Shown here piece after piece: positions 1-8,699 of a DNA stretch of 64,000 nt. A program made the position numbers and the translations under genes. Position 1 is the stretch's first letter. The number at the start of each line of letters is the position of its first letter. The notes beneath the pieces are model-generated. The model was given only the letters and a program-made list of their open reading frames with translations. It did no database searches and was not told where the DNA came from. Source of the DNA: Paenibacillus taihuensis (GTDB lineage Bacteria; Bacillota; Bacilli; Paenibacillales; Paenibacillaceae); assembly GCF_003386535.1 (NCBI RefSeq), contig NZ_QTTN01000019.1, positions 1-64,000 on the forward strand, written 5' to 3'.

Positions 1-261
1 GCAAAGAGTCACTGCGAACGATTCGATCAATGGATACGCCGAAGACTTCGAATGTGTCTGTGGAAGCAATGGAAACGGGTACGCACCCGGATCCGCGAGC
101 TTCGAGCACTTGGCGTACCAAAATGGGCGAGTCTGATCATGGCGAATTCAAGGCGTGGTGCATGGGAAATGTCCCGAAACACAAACAACGCCCTTCCGAC
201 TTCCTATTGGGAAGTGAAAGGGCTGAAGAGTATGCTTTCTCGTTATTTGGAGCTTTGTTAA
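1..261 (+). CDS. ltrA: Group II intron reverse transcriptase/maturase, C-terminal fragment (partial at window edge)
   Basis: Reading frame 1 is open from the first base to a TAA at 259-261. The 86 visible residues match the end of the maturase-specific (GIIM/domain X) region: IRRRLRMCLWKQWKRVRTR, then RELRALGVPKW, YWEVKGLKSML and the terminal RYLEL. This pattern is highly conserved among bacterial LtrA-type intron-encoded proteins, which splice the intron RNA and drive retrohoming. The reverse transcriptase domain lies outside the window, so intactness cannot be judged. No frameshift is visible in the part seen. Confidence 0.85.
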   Translation, partial: AKSHCERFDQWIRRRLRMCLWKQWKRVRTRIRELRALGVPKWASLIMANSRRGAWEMSRNTNNALPTSYWEVKGLKSMLSRYLELC

Positions 262-263
262 CC

Positions 264-340
264 TTTTGGAACCGCCGTATGCGGACCCGCATGTACGGTG
301 GTGTGAGAGGACGGAGGCTAGCCGCCTCCTCCTACTCGAT
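264..340 (+). ncRNA. Group II intron domains V and VI
   Basis: About 268-300 can fold into a long hairpin (CCGCCGTATGCG pairing with CGCATGTACGGTGG across a short ACC loop), resembling catalytic domain V. It is followed by GGAGGC/GCCTCC at about 313-328, the basal stem of domain VI, and then CCTACTCGAT, which would carry the branch-point adenosine and 3' splice site. The position directly after a maturase stop codon is the usual one. The fold was drawn by eye. Confidence 0.75.
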
Positions 341-370
341 TTATATCCATTCATTCGGGGAGGTCATTCG

Positions 371-1093
371 ATGACAACGGTATGGAGCAAGACTTTGGAG
401 CCAGGGGACAAATGGTCCGGTGTAATTAGCAAAGGGAGATTGCTGCGGTTTACTGCTCTGCAAGGCGATGCCAACTTGGCGCTGCTGCTGTTCAACGCAC
501 AAGACTTGACGGAGCGCTACAATATGCCGGATTCGCTCAAAGCGCAATATACGGCGCATCTGACGCGAGGCAATGTGCTGATGAGTGACAATGGCCGCGT
601 TCTCGCGAGCATTGTCGAGGATGAACTCGGCTGGCATGACACGATCAGCGGATTAACTACTCGGGCTGGCACGGATGCCAAATACGGCGCCACCAGCTAT
701 CAGCAGCTTCGCAATGAATGGCTGCGCAGCGGCTACGAGAACATGACCGTCGAGCTTGTCCGCAGCGGACTTGGCATTCGTGATCTCGGTCCAGTCGTTA
801 ACCTGTTTGCCAAAGTATACTGCGATGATGATGGCCGGATGATCTACGACGCCGACCACTGCAAAGAAGGCGCGACCGTTACGCTTCGCACCGATATGGA
901 TGTGCTCATCGTGTTATCGAATACGCCGAATCCGCTCAATCCGATTGCGAGCTATGCTGCCGCATCCGTGCAGCTCGAAGTGCTTGATGCGCCGCCGCTC
1001 GATCCGGCAACGGATTATTGCTGCAACTTCCGAGGCGAGAACCGAAGAGCTTTTGAAAATACAGCTGAGTATCTGCTGCTCGCAGGCCGCTAA
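371..1093 (+). CDS. Urea carboxylase-associated protein UAAP1-type (DUF1989), possible carboxyguanidine deiminase subunit
   Basis: A 240-residue soluble protein of the DUF1989 family. In urea amidolyase/guanidine operons this family occurs as a pair of paralogues, and such pairs have been shown in other bacteria to form carboxyguanidine deiminase (CgdAB), which converts carboxyguanidine to allophanate. The family pattern is visible in the central GWHDTISGLT and the later LVRSGLGIRDLGPVVNLFAKV and NPLNP stretches. I chose ATG 371 because GGGGAGG (357-363) lies just upstream; an in-frame start at 266 would overlap the intron. It leads a co-directional cluster with the second DUF1989 gene, a carboxylase and an allophanate hydrolase. 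Which of CgdA or CgdB it corresponds to is not certain. Confidence 0.8.
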   Translation: MTTVWSKTLEPGDKWSGVISKGRLLRFTALQGDANLALLLFNAQDLTERYNMPDSLKAQYTAHLTRGNVLMSDNGRVLASIVEDELGWHDTISGLTTRAGTDAKYGATSYQQLRNEWLRSGYENMTVELVRSGLGIRDLGPVVNLFAKVYCDDDGRMIYDADHCKEGATVTLRTDMDVLIVLSNTPNPLNPIASYAAASVQLEVLDAPPLDPATDYCCNFRGENRRAFENTAEYLLLAGR

Positions 1094-1117
1094 TCCGAAT
1101 ATGAGGAGGAATTTGAG

Positions 1118-1774
1118 ATGACCGCATTTGTCCGATATGAAAGCAAGCTGCAAGCCGAAGAAGCAATTATGGATGAAATTGTTCTCGCTGGTGACGGTTG
1201 GATGAAGGAACTGCTGCCAGGTCAAGTACTTCGCATTGTGGACCTAGAGGGGAACCAAGCGGCGGACACATTGTTCTTCGACGCCGAGAACCCGGACGAT
1301 CACTACAGCGCTGTAGCGACGATCGCCGGGCAAGGCAATATCTACCTCACGACAGGATCGGTACTGAGAGCGGAATCCGGCAAAGAGCTGTTGAAGATCG
1401 TCGCGGATACTTGCGGCAGACATGATACAGTCGGCGGCTCTTGCTCGGCGCAGAGCAATACAGTCCGCTACTCGCACGACAAGCTGCACATGCACAATTG
1501 CCGCGATACGTTCATGCTCCAGCTAGCCAAGCATGAAGGGGGCTTCGAATACACCAAGCGCGATCTTGCGCCGAATGTGAACTTCTTCATGAACGTGCCG
1601 GTTACGCCTGAAGGCGGGCTCCGGTTCGCGGACGGCGTATCCGCTCCAGGCTGCTACGTCGAGCTGGAGTCGCTGACCCGGACAATGGTGCTGATTAGCA
1701 ACTGCCCACAGCTGAACAATCCATGTAATGCCTATAATCCGACCCCGATTCGGGTGCTGGTCTGGAATCCGTAG
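1118..1774 (+). CDS. Urea carboxylase-associated protein UAAP2-type (DUF1989), possible carboxyguanidine deiminase subunit
   Basis: A 218-residue paralogue of the preceding protein, with [13 protein letters not shown] near residue 42, [11 protein letters not shown] near 106 and [14 protein letters not shown] near 150, all characteristic of DUF1989. The Cys and His residues around CGRHD and the downstream MHNCRD are the likely zinc ligands of the family. A GAGGAGGA ribosome-binding site (about 1102-1109) precedes ATG 1118, and only 24 bp separate it from the upstream gene, so the two are probably co-translated and may form a heteromer. With the carboxylase and hydrolase downstream, the context favours guanidine use over plain urea use, but sequence alone does not settle it. 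Confidence 0.8.
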   Translation: MTAFVRYESKLQAEEAIMDEIVLAGDGWMKELLPGQVLRIVDLEGNQAADTLFFDAENPDDHYSAVATIAGQGNIYLTTGSVLRAESGKELLKIVADTCGRHDTVGGSCSAQSNTVRYSHDKLHMHNCRDTFMLQLAKHEGGFEYTKRDLAPNVNFFMNVPVTPEGGLRFADGVSAPGCYVELESLTRTMVLISNCPQLNNPCNAYNPTPIRVLVWNP

Positions 1775-1823
1775 TGTAGACGTCGCTAATATCCATAGAG
1801 AATAGTATCCGGGAGGGAACCGC

Positions 1824-4800
1824 ATGTTTACGAAAATTCTCATCGCTAATCGCGGCGCTATCGCCGTTCGAATTGAACGTACACTTCGCAAGCTGGGCAT
1901 TCAGTCGGTCGCGGTATACACAACGGCTGATCAAGATAGCCTTCACGTCGACGGGGCTGATGAAGCCGTATGGATCGGGGCTGGCGCCGCCAAAGAAAGC
2001 TACCTCGACATGGACCGCATTCTGCAGACCGCAATTGATACCGGGGCGCAGGCGATTCATCCGGGGTACGGCTTCCTGAGCGAAAATGCTTCCTTCGCCC
2101 GCGCATGCCGCGAGCGCGGTATCGTGTTCATCGGTCCAACGCCGGAGCAGATGGAGATGTTCGGCCTCAAGCATTCCGCTCGCGAAATCGCGGAACGTGC
2201 CGGAGTGCCGATGCTGCCGGGTACCTCGCTCATTACGGATCAGGAAGAGGCGATCGCGCAGGCTGCGGCTATTGGCTATCCGGTCATTCTGAAGAGCACC
2301 GCCGGCGGCGGCGGGATCGGCATGCGGGTATGTAACGACGAAGAGGCGCTTCGTGCGGCGTTCGATGGCGTCCGTCATTTGGCGGAGACGAATTTCAAGA
2401 ACGGCGGTATTTTCCTGGAAAAATATATCGCGAGAGCGCGTCATGTCGAGGTGCAAATCTTCGGCAATCGTTTCGGCGAAGTTGTTGCCCTCGGCGAGCG
2501 TGACTGCTCCATCCAGCGGCGCAATCAGAAGGTGATCGAAGAGAGCCCGGCGCCGAACCTGCCGGAAGAAGTGCGTCAGGAGATGTTCGCATCTGCGAAG
2601 CGGCTGGCGGCGGAGGTTGGCTACCGGAGCGCAGGAACTGTTGAGTACTTGTACGATCCGGAAGCATGCAAGTTCTACTTCCTGGAAGTGAATACGAGGC
2701 TTCAAGTTGAGCATGGAGTCACGGAGGAAGTGCTTGGCGTCGACCTGGTAGAGTGGATGGTCCGCGAAGCAGCGGATGAGCTCGTTGAGATTCAATCACT
2801 TGTGAAGCCAGCCAGAGGACACAGCATTCAAGCGCGAATCTACGCGGAGGACTGCTTGCAGAACTTCCGGCCGAGCGCTGGGAAAGTGGATAAAGCGAGG
2901 TTCACGGAGCATGCCCGAATCGAGACGTGGATTCGGGACGGTATCACAGTGACGACGCTGTACGATCCGATGCTGGCGAAGATCATCGTGCATGGCGATA
3001 ACCGAATGGATGCAATCGGGAAGCTTATTCAAGCGTTCGAAGATACGCGTCTGTATGGCATCACATCGAATTTGCAGTATGTGAAAGCCTTGCTTGGCGA
3101 AGAGGAATGCTTGAGCGGCAATGTGTACACGCAATTGCTGAACGGCTTCGAACCTGCCGAGCATGCGATTGAAGTGGTGGACGGCGGCGTTCAGACGACG
3201 GTGCAGGACTTCCCTGGCCGGATCGGCCACTGGGATGTCGGCGTGCCGCCATGCGGTCCAATGGATCCGCTGTCCTTCCGCATCGGCAATAAGCTGCTTG
3301 GCAATGCGGATGATGCGGCCGGTCTAGAACTTACGCTGCGCGGCGGTGCATTCAGCTTCCGTGATGACATGTGGATCTGTTTGACTGGCACGGATATGGA
3401 CGCATTGCTAGACGAAGTGCGCGTTCCGCTGTACCAGCCTATCCATGTGCGCAAAGGGCAGCTGCTCAGCTACGGCGAAGCGGCGAGCGGCATGCGCAGC
3501 TACTTGCTCGTTGGCGGCGGCCTGGATATGCCGCGGACGCTTGGCAGTGCAGCGACGTTCACGCTCGGCGGCTTCGGCGGGCATGGCGGACGCGCGCTGC
3601 GGGCTGGCGATGTGCTGGGCGTGAACCGGAGCGGCAGCAATCCGCCGTCCTCCGAAGTGCAGCTGCACGAGGTGGATCGTCCGGCGATGACCCGCTCGTG
3701 GACAATCGGCGTCATTCCGGGTCCGCACTGCACGGATGAATATTTGCTGCCGTCTTATCTGAAGGAACTCGCGAATACGCGATTCGAGGTGCATTTTAAC
3801 AGCTCCCGTACCGGCGTTCGTCTCATTGGACCTGCACCGCATTGGGCTCGCGAGGATGGAGGGCAGGCGGGACTGCACCCTTCTAACATTCACGACAACG
3901 CTTATGCGGTCGGAACGCTTGATCTGACGGGCGATATGCCGATACTGCTCGGCCCGGACGGTCCAAGCTTGGGCGGCTTCGTCTGCCCGGTAACGACGGC
4001 ATCGGCGGAGTTTTGGAAGCTTGGCCAGCTGAAGCCGGGCGACACCGTGCGCTTTCAGCTGCTGACGCTGGAAGAAGCGGATCAGCTGCGCATCCTCCAA
4101 GAACGGAATCTCGATGCGATCGGAGAAGCGGAGTGGTCGAAGCTGGTGCCGGCGGCGCTGCCGCAGCCAGTTCGCGAGCTGGAATCCGCATATCCGCTGC
4201 TGGTGCAGGAGACGGAGAGCCGTCGATTCCCAATTACGGTGCGCTGCAGCGGTGACGAGAATATCCTCGTGGAATATGGGGAGATGGAGCTTGACCTGCT
4301 GCTTCGGTTTCAAGTTCATGCGCTTATGCAAGCCATTGAAGCGAGCGGCGCGATTCCAGTACTGGATTTGACGCCGGGTATTCGTTCCTTGCAAGTTCAT
4401 ATTGATCCGAAACGGACGAACGTGCTCGAAGCCTGCGAACGAATTCTTGAGCTCGACAGCACATTGCCGCCGCTTGAATCGATATCGGTACCTTCGCGGA
4501 TTGTTAGGCTGCCGCTCTCCTGGGATGATCCGGCGACGCAGCTGGCGATTGACCGTTATCAGAAAAATGTCCGTCCCGACGCGCCTTGGTGCCCGAGCAA
4601 CCTCGAATTTATCCGCCGAATAAACGGGCTGGACAGCATTGATGATGTGCAGCGAATTGTTTATGACGCTAATTATCTCGTACTCGGACTAGGCGATGTG
4701 TACCTTGGAGCGCCTGTTGCAACACCTGTGGATCCGCGTCATCGCCTTGTAACGACGAAGTACAACCCGGCAAGAACGTGGACGCCAGAGAATGCCGTTG

Positions 4801-5474
4801 GCATAGGCGGTGCCTACATGTGTATCTATGGTATGGAAGGACCTGGCGGCTATCAATTCGTCGGCCGTACGATTCAAATGTGGAACCATCTGAACCGTGA
4901 ATCGGCAAGCTTCGAGACCGGCAAGCCATGGCTGCTCCGTTTCTTCGACCAAATCCAGTTCTATCCGGTCAGTGCGGATGAGCTGCTGCAGTTGCGAGAG
5001 GATTTTACGCGGGGGCGGTTTGAGGCGGATATTACGGAGACGACGTTCCGCTTGGGCGATTATCTGAAGTTCTTGGCTTCTATTGAAGACAGTGCCGAGG
5101 CGTTCCGCGAAGTGCAGCAAACGGCATTTACGGCTGAACGGGAGAGCTGGAAGGCGCAAGGGCTTGCAGAGTATGTGTCTGAAGGCGCGGATGCCGGCAA
5201 AGAAACTGCCGAGGATGAACTGCCAGAAGGGACAATTCCAGTCCGATGCTCTATGCCGGGCAGTGTTTGGAAGGTGCTGGTCGAGCCGGGTCAAGAGGTG
5301 AAGAAAGGCGAGACGCTCATCATTGAAGAGAGCATGAAGATGGAGTTCAACCAAACCGCGCCATGCGATGGGGTTGTCGCTTCGATCTTCGTGAAGCCGG
5401 GCGATGAAGTGCATGCCGGACAGCTCATTGTCGGTCTGGTCAAAGAAACGGCAAGAGAGGTGACGCGCGTATGA
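1824..5474 (+). CDS. Biotin-dependent urea/guanidine carboxylase
   Basis: A 1216-residue enzyme that carboxylates urea or guanidine with bicarbonate and ATP. Domains in order: biotin carboxylase with ATP-grasp fold (about 1-450, beginning FTKILIANRGAIAVRI, with a glycine-rich KSTAGGGGIGM loop near 155 and EVNTRLQVEH near 290); carboxyltransferase region related to KipA/KipI (about 455-1060); and a C-terminal biotinyl domain with EESMKME, where Lys1172 would carry biotin. Length and order match urea carboxylase rather than acetyl-CoA or pyruvate carboxylase. A GGGAGG site precedes ATG 1824. It overlaps the allophanate hydrolase gene by 4 bp. In operons with a UAAP pair, homologues prefer guanidine; that assignment here is an inference from context. 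Biotin dependence fits the nearby biotin transport locus. Confidence 0.88.
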   Translation: MFTKILIANRGAIAVRIERTLRKLGIQSVAVYTTADQDSLHVDGADEAVWIGAGAAKESYLDMDRILQTAIDTGAQAIHPGYGFLSENASFARACRERGIVFIGPTPEQMEMFGLKHSAREIAERAGVPMLPGTSLITDQEEAIAQAAAIGYPVILKSTAGGGGIGMRVCNDEEALRAAFDGVRHLAETNFKNGGIFLEKYIARARHVEVQIFGNRFGEVVALGERDCSIQRRNQKVIEESPAPNLPEEVRQEMFASAKRLAAEVGYRSAGTVEYLYDPEACKFYFLEVNTRLQVEHGVTEEVLGVDLVEWMVREAADELVEIQSLVKPARGHSIQARIYAEDCLQNFRPSAGKVDKARFTEHARIETWIRDGITVTTLYDPMLAKIIVHGDNRMDAIGKLIQAFEDTRLYGITSNLQYVKALLGEEECLSGNVYTQLLNGFEPAEHAIEVVDGGVQTTVQDFPGRIGHWDVGVPPCGPMDPLSFRIGNKLLGNADDAAGLELTLRGGAFSFRDDMWICLTGTDMDALLDEVRVPLYQPIHVRKGQLLSYGEAASGMRSYLLVGGGLDMPRTLGSAATFTLGGFGGHGGRALRAGDVLGVNRSGSNPPSSEVQLHEVDRPAMTRSWTIGVIPGPHCTDEYLLPSYLKELANTRFEVHFNSSRTGVRLIGPAPHWAREDGGQAGLHPSNIHDNAYAVGTLDLTGDMPILLGPDGPSLGGFVCPVTTASAEFWKLGQLKPGDTVRFQLLTLEEADQLRILQERNLDAIGEAEWSKLVPAALPQPVRELESAYPLLVQETESRRFPITVRCSGDENILVEYGEMELDLLLRFQVHALMQAIEASGAIPVLDLTPGIRSLQVHIDPKRTNVLEACERILELDSTLPPLESISVPSRIVRLPLSWDDPATQLAIDRYQKNVRPDAPWCPSNLEFIRRINGLDSIDDVQRIVYDANYLVLGLGDVYLGAPVATPVDPRHRLVTTKYNPARTWTPENAVGIGGAYMCIYGMEGPGGYQFVGRTIQMWNHLNRESASFETGKPWLLRFFDQIQFYPVSADELLQLREDFTRGRFEADITETTFRLGDYLKFLASIEDSAEAFREVQQTAFTAERESWKAQGLAEYVSEGADAGKETAEDELPEGTIPVRCSMPGSVWKVLVEPGQEVKKGETLIIEESMKMEFNQTAPCDGVVASIFVKPGDEVHAGQLIVGLVKETAREVTRV

Positions 5475-7306
5475 CAGCAAAGATCGTGTGGCCTGAACAG
5501 TTAACGATCGGTTGGCTTCAAGAGCAGTATGCTGCAAAGTGCGTAACGCCAGCTGAGGTTATTGAAGAAATCATTCGCCGAGCATCGCGAGATGAAGCGA
5601 TGAATATATGGATTACACCGCCGAGTCAGGCGTTGATCCAGCCGTATATCGAGCGGCTGTCGCGAGTAGAAGGTCAAGAGAGTTCGCCGCTGTGGGGGAT
5701 TCCCTTCGCGATCAAAGACAATATTGATTGGTCGGGCGTGCCGACGACAGCTGGCTGCGAGGCGTTTGCTTATACACCGTCTTACAGCGCGGCGGTGGTC
5801 CAACGGCTCATCGATGCAGGCGCCATTCCGATCGGCAAAACGAATCTCGATCAGTTCGCCACGGGCCTCGTCGGAACGCGCAGCCCGTATGGGGAGACGC
5901 ATAATGCTCTCCGAGAGGAGCTTATTAGCGGTGGGTCGAGCTCCGGCTCTGCGGTAGCCGTCGCTCGCGGGCAAGCGGCGTTCGCGCTCGGTACGGATAC
6001 GGCAGGCTCCGGCCGCGTGCCTGCTGCGCTGAACGGCTTGGTCGGCTACAAGCCTAGCCTCGGCGCATGGCCGACTAAAGGTGTCGTGCCAGCCTGCGCG
6101 AGCTTGGATTGTGTGACGGTATTCGCACACAGCTTAGATGACGCGCTGGCTGTTGACGCGATCGTGCGCGGACCAGAGCTGACGGACCCGTGGTCGCGGA
6201 ATATCCCGCAGCCGATGACGGATCGGCTGCCTTCGAAGCTGTGCGTACCTCGGGAGACGCCGGCGTTCTATGGACCGTTCGCGTCAGCTTATCGCGAAGC
6301 GTGGGCGCGCGCGCTGGAACGTGTGCGCGCGCTCGGACTTCCACTGGTCGAAGTTTCGCTCGACCTGTTTAATGAAGCGGCATCGATTCTATATGGCGGT
6401 CCGTGGGTCGCCGAGCGCTGGGCAGATCTTGGCGCTTTCGTCGAGGCGCATCCGGGCAGCGTGTTCCCAGTGACGGAGCAGGTGCTTCGTACGGGGGCAG
6501 CGCCTGAGTATACAGCCGCATCTGTCTTTAGGGCAGCGCATCGGCTGCAAGCGCTCAAGCTAGAAGCACACCAGCTGCTCGAGGATGCAGTACTGATGCT
6601 CCCAACCTGTGGCGGCACCTACTCGCGCGATGAAGTACGGAGCAACCCGATCGCGACGAACAGCGATATGGGGCGGTATACGAATCATTGCAATTTGCTC
6701 GATCTGTGCGCAGTTGCGCTGCAAGCAGGCGAAGCGGAGGGGGAGATACAGTTCGGTATTACGCTGTTCGCTGCGGCAGCGAATGAGACGCTGCTGTGCA
6801 GCGCGGCGAAGCTGTTCGCCGCTCAAGCGGGGACGGCGTCTTCTGCAGCGCAAAGCGAACCAGCACCAGCACCAGCACCGACCCCGGTACCGGCACCAGT
6901 GCCAGCGACAGAGGCGGATCCCGTCGAGACAACGCTCGTCGCCGTCTGCGGCCTGCACATGCGCGGCTTCCCGCTCGAGAAGCAGATGCAAGCTTGCGGT
7001 GCTGTATTCGTATGCGAGACGGAGAGTGCGCCGAAATATAAGCTCGTTAAGCTGCCGACATCACCTGCGAAGCCGGGCATGATTAAGCAGGAGCAAGGAG
7101 GCGCGGCGATTACGCTAGAGGTATGGGAGATGCCGCTCGCTTCGTTTGGCTCATTCGTCGCCGGCATTCCGGCTCCGCTTGGCATCGGCAAAGTCGAGCT
7201 TGCTGACGGCACGGAAGTGCCTGGCTTCGTATGTGAAGCTTACATTGCCGCGCAATCCGAGGATATTACCGCTGCCGGTTCGTGGCGGAATGTCGTACAT
7301 CAATAA
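5471..7306 (+). CDS. atzF: Allophanate hydrolase
   Basis: A 611-residue amidase-signature enzyme that hydrolyses allophanate to ammonium and CO2. Catalytic residues of the family are visible: Lys82 in FAIKDNID, Ser156 in GGSSSGSA and Ser180 in GTDTAGSGRVP. The constant spacing matches the AtzF Lys-Ser-Ser triad. The amidase domain (about 1-450) is followed by a Pro/Ala linker of repeated PAPA and PVPA units (about 458-480) and a C-terminal domain (about 485-605) typical of long allophanate hydrolases. ATG 5471 overlaps the carboxylase stop in an ATGA arrangement, indicating translational coupling. It is the last gene of the operon. The unusually long Pro-rich linker is the only odd feature. 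Confidence 0.9.
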   Translation: MTAKIVWPEQLTIGWLQEQYAAKCVTPAEVIEEIIRRASRDEAMNIWITPPSQALIQPYIERLSRVEGQESSPLWGIPFAIKDNIDWSGVPTTAGCEAFAYTPSYSAAVVQRLIDAGAIPIGKTNLDQFATGLVGTRSPYGETHNALREELISGGSSSGSAVAVARGQAAFALGTDTAGSGRVPAALNGLVGYKPSLGAWPTKGVVPACASLDCVTVFAHSLDDALAVDAIVRGPELTDPWSRNIPQPMTDRLPSKLCVPRETPAFYGPFASAYREAWARALERVRALGLPLVEVSLDLFNEAASILYGGPWVAERWADLGAFVEAHPGSVFPVTEQVLRTGAAPEYTAASVFRAAHRLQALKLEAHQLLEDAVLMLPTCGGTYSRDEVRSNPIATNSDMGRYTNHCNLLDLCAVALQAGEAEGEIQFGITLFAAAANETLLCSAAKLFAAQAGTASSAAQSEPAPAPAPTPVPAPVPATEADPVETTLVAVCGLHMRGFPLEKQMQACGAVFVCETESAPKYKLVKLPTSPAKPGMIKQEQGGAAITLEVWEMPLASFGSFVAGIPAPLGIGKVELADGTEVPGFVCEAYIAAQSEDITAAGSWRNVVHQ

Positions 7307-7409
7307 CGCGCTCTTCATCAAGCCGTGTCCTGCCCATCCGTGGCAGGAGGCGGCTTGTTCTCGTTTCCTGCAAACCGAGCTATAATAAGGAGATCAGGAG
7401 GGTTGCCTT

Positions 7410-8000
7410 ATGATACGCATGTTACTGATCTCTTTCATCGTGCTGTTGCTGTTCGTAGTAGGGGCAGGCGCATATGCAATTTGGTACGTAAAACCTGACG
7501 AAGAATTGAATTTAGACTACGCCGAGGTGCCGATCATGGATCGCGCGCTTACGATGGTTCGTCATTTGAAGACGGATCTTGTGCTCAGTGAAGCGGACGT
7601 CAACAATATTGGCAAAGCATCGATCAGTCAGCATCCCGACTACAGTCCGGACATTCGGATCACGGGTGCAAGGTTGGAGTTATTAGGGGGTAAGCTCGTC
7701 GCACATGTGAATGTGAAATACAAGAAGCGTTTTCCGGCAGCACTCGTCATTACCTACGGGCTGCAATGGAACGAGCCTAACTTGATCGCTGTTCCGGAGG
7801 AAGCGAAGCTTAAGGGGATCACGCTGAAGAAGGAATATTTTGAGGAGATGGTCATTCCGCTTGGTTCCGAAGTGCCGAACTTCGTCCATATCCAGAGGAT
7901 TGCGATCAAGGGGAAAAGTGTGGTCGTAAGCATACGAAAGCCGACACTGCGAGATCTTCGAAGTCTGCTTGAGCAGGAGTTGAAGAAACAGGTCGGCTGA
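7410..8000 (+). CDS. Membrane-anchored protein of unknown function
   Basis: A 196-residue protein with one N-terminal transmembrane segment (about residues 4-25, rich in L, I, F and V), followed by a soluble, probably extracytoplasmic domain of mixed alpha/beta character. I do not recognise a catalytic motif. The layout resembles DUF2140/YpmS-type anchored proteins of Bacillales, but this is only a loose likeness. A ribosome-binding site AGGAGGG (about 7396-7402) sits before ATG 7410, and a TATAAT-like box lies at about 7381. It stands alone between the carboxylase operon and the convergent bioY gene. Confidence 0.6.
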   Translation: MIRMLLISFIVLLLFVVGAGAYAIWYVKPDEELNLDYAEVPIMDRALTMVRHLKTDLVLSEADVNNIGKASISQHPDYSPDIRITGARLELLGGKLVAHVNVKYKKRFPAALVITYGLQWNEPNLIAVPEEAKLKGITLKKEYFEEMVIPLGSEVPNFVHIQRIAIKGKSVVVSIRKPTLRDLRSLLEQELKKQVG

Positions 8001-8022
8001 CAGATTAATATGAGTTCGGGTA

Positions 8023-8643
8023 CTAACGGAGTTTAGGCAGCAGCGGGCGAAGTGTTCGGATGAGCAGCGTCGCTACAACTGCTTTCACCAAGTCGCCAGT
8101 TAAGTATGGATAACATCCGGCCACCATAGCTTCTTGGAATGAATAGTTCGCCTTATAGGCAAGCCATGGCACGCCGCCGATATAAGCAAGAACTACGCTG
8201 AACAGGACAAGGCTGATGAACAATAGGATCACTTGATTGCGGGACAAAGACTTGGAACGTGCGAACAAGCGGTCGCTGACAAGCCCGATCAATAGCGCGG
8301 AGATTGGAAACATCCAGATGTAGCCGCCGGTTGCGCCGAAGATCGTTGATAAACCGCCGTTGCCATGCAGAAGAGGCAGCCCTGCCGCAGTCAGCAGGAC
8401 GACGATCGCAATGCTGTAAAAGCCGTAACGGGCGCCGAGCAGACCGCCTGCGAGCATGACGGCGAACGTCTGGAGCGTAATCGGCACAGGCGTGAAGCCA
8501 AGATTGACGCTGACGTAGCCGAAGGCGATGAAGAGCGCTGCAAACAGTGCGGTAAACACAATGCCGCGAATCCAGTATGTAGTTTCAGATTGTTTGCTAG
8601 CCGATATTGGGGAATGGCCGGCAGTAACTTTAGTTGGTTCCAT
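8023..8643 (-). CDS. bioY: Biotin ECF transporter substrate-binding (S) component BioY
   Basis: A hydrophobic protein of about 206 residues with six predicted membrane segments. The family signature is clear: an A-L-F-A-A-L-F-I-A-F-G segment, GFTPVPITLQTFAVMLAGGLLGARYG in the first half, and GGYIWMFP in the middle. BioY binds biotin and delivers it through an energy-coupling module. I place the start at 8643 (MEPTKVT), about 8 nt after AGGAG on the minus strand; ATG 8649 is possible but too close to the site. It is divergent from two ECF ATPase genes with a BirA-type operator between them, which makes biotin the likely substrate and BirA the likely regulator. Confidence 0.9.
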   Translation of the reverse strand: MEPTKVTAGHSPISASKQSETTYWIRGIVFTALFAALFIAFGYVSVNLGFTPVPITLQTFAVMLAGGLLGARYGFYSIAIVVLLTAAGLPLLHGNGGLSTIFGATGGYIWMFPISALLIGLVSDRLFARSKSLSRNQVILLFISLVLFSVVLAYIGGVPWLAYKANYSFQEAMVAGCYPYLTGDLVKAVVATLLIRTLRPLLPKLR

Positions 8644-8662
8644 TGTCATTTCTCCTCTCAAA

Positions 8663-8693
8663 TGTTAACCTTGTTATCTAGTTGAGGTTAACA
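8663..8693. promoter_or_regulatory. BirA-type operator between bioY and the ECF cassette
   Basis: TGTTAACC (8663-8670) and GGTTAACA (8686-8693) form a perfect inverted repeat with a 15-bp spacer. This is the architecture of Firmicute BirA operators (GTTAACC, spacer of about 15, GGTTAAC). It lies between the divergent bioY and ECF ATPase genes, so one site could repress both when biotin is plentiful. Confidence 0.85.
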
Positions 8694-8699
8694 ATTAGA

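Larger units (their letters stand above)
1..340 (+). mobile_element. Group II intron, 3' portion (left end outside window)
   Basis: The stretch combines the C-terminus of an intron-encoded reverse transcriptase/maturase (stop at 261) with the RNA domains expected just downstream of it. A domain V-like hairpin and a domain VI-like hairpin lie between about 264 and 340, and the last bases read CCTACTCGAT, as at the 3' end of many bacterial group II introns. The 3' splice boundary is placed at about 340 by resemblance only. The intron's 5' part and target exon lie upstream of the window. The downstream exon would start about 30 bp before the first gene of the carboxylase operon. Confidence 0.8.

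Noticed and set aside
266-370. Upstream extension of the first DUF1989 gene to ATG 266
   Set aside because: The extension runs through intron domains V/VI and reads as non-protein-like sequence; a good ribosome-binding site precedes ATG 371.
1695-2795. Large minus-strand ORFs opposite the carboxylase and other genes
   Set aside because: They lie antisense to clear genes, are rich in His, Arg and Cys typical of shadow frames, and match no family.
1824-5474. Acetyl-CoA or pyruvate carboxylase
   Set aside because: The biotin carboxylase is followed by KipA/KipI-like carboxyltransferase domains and an allophanate hydrolase gene, not an acyl-CoA or pyruvate carboxyltransferase.
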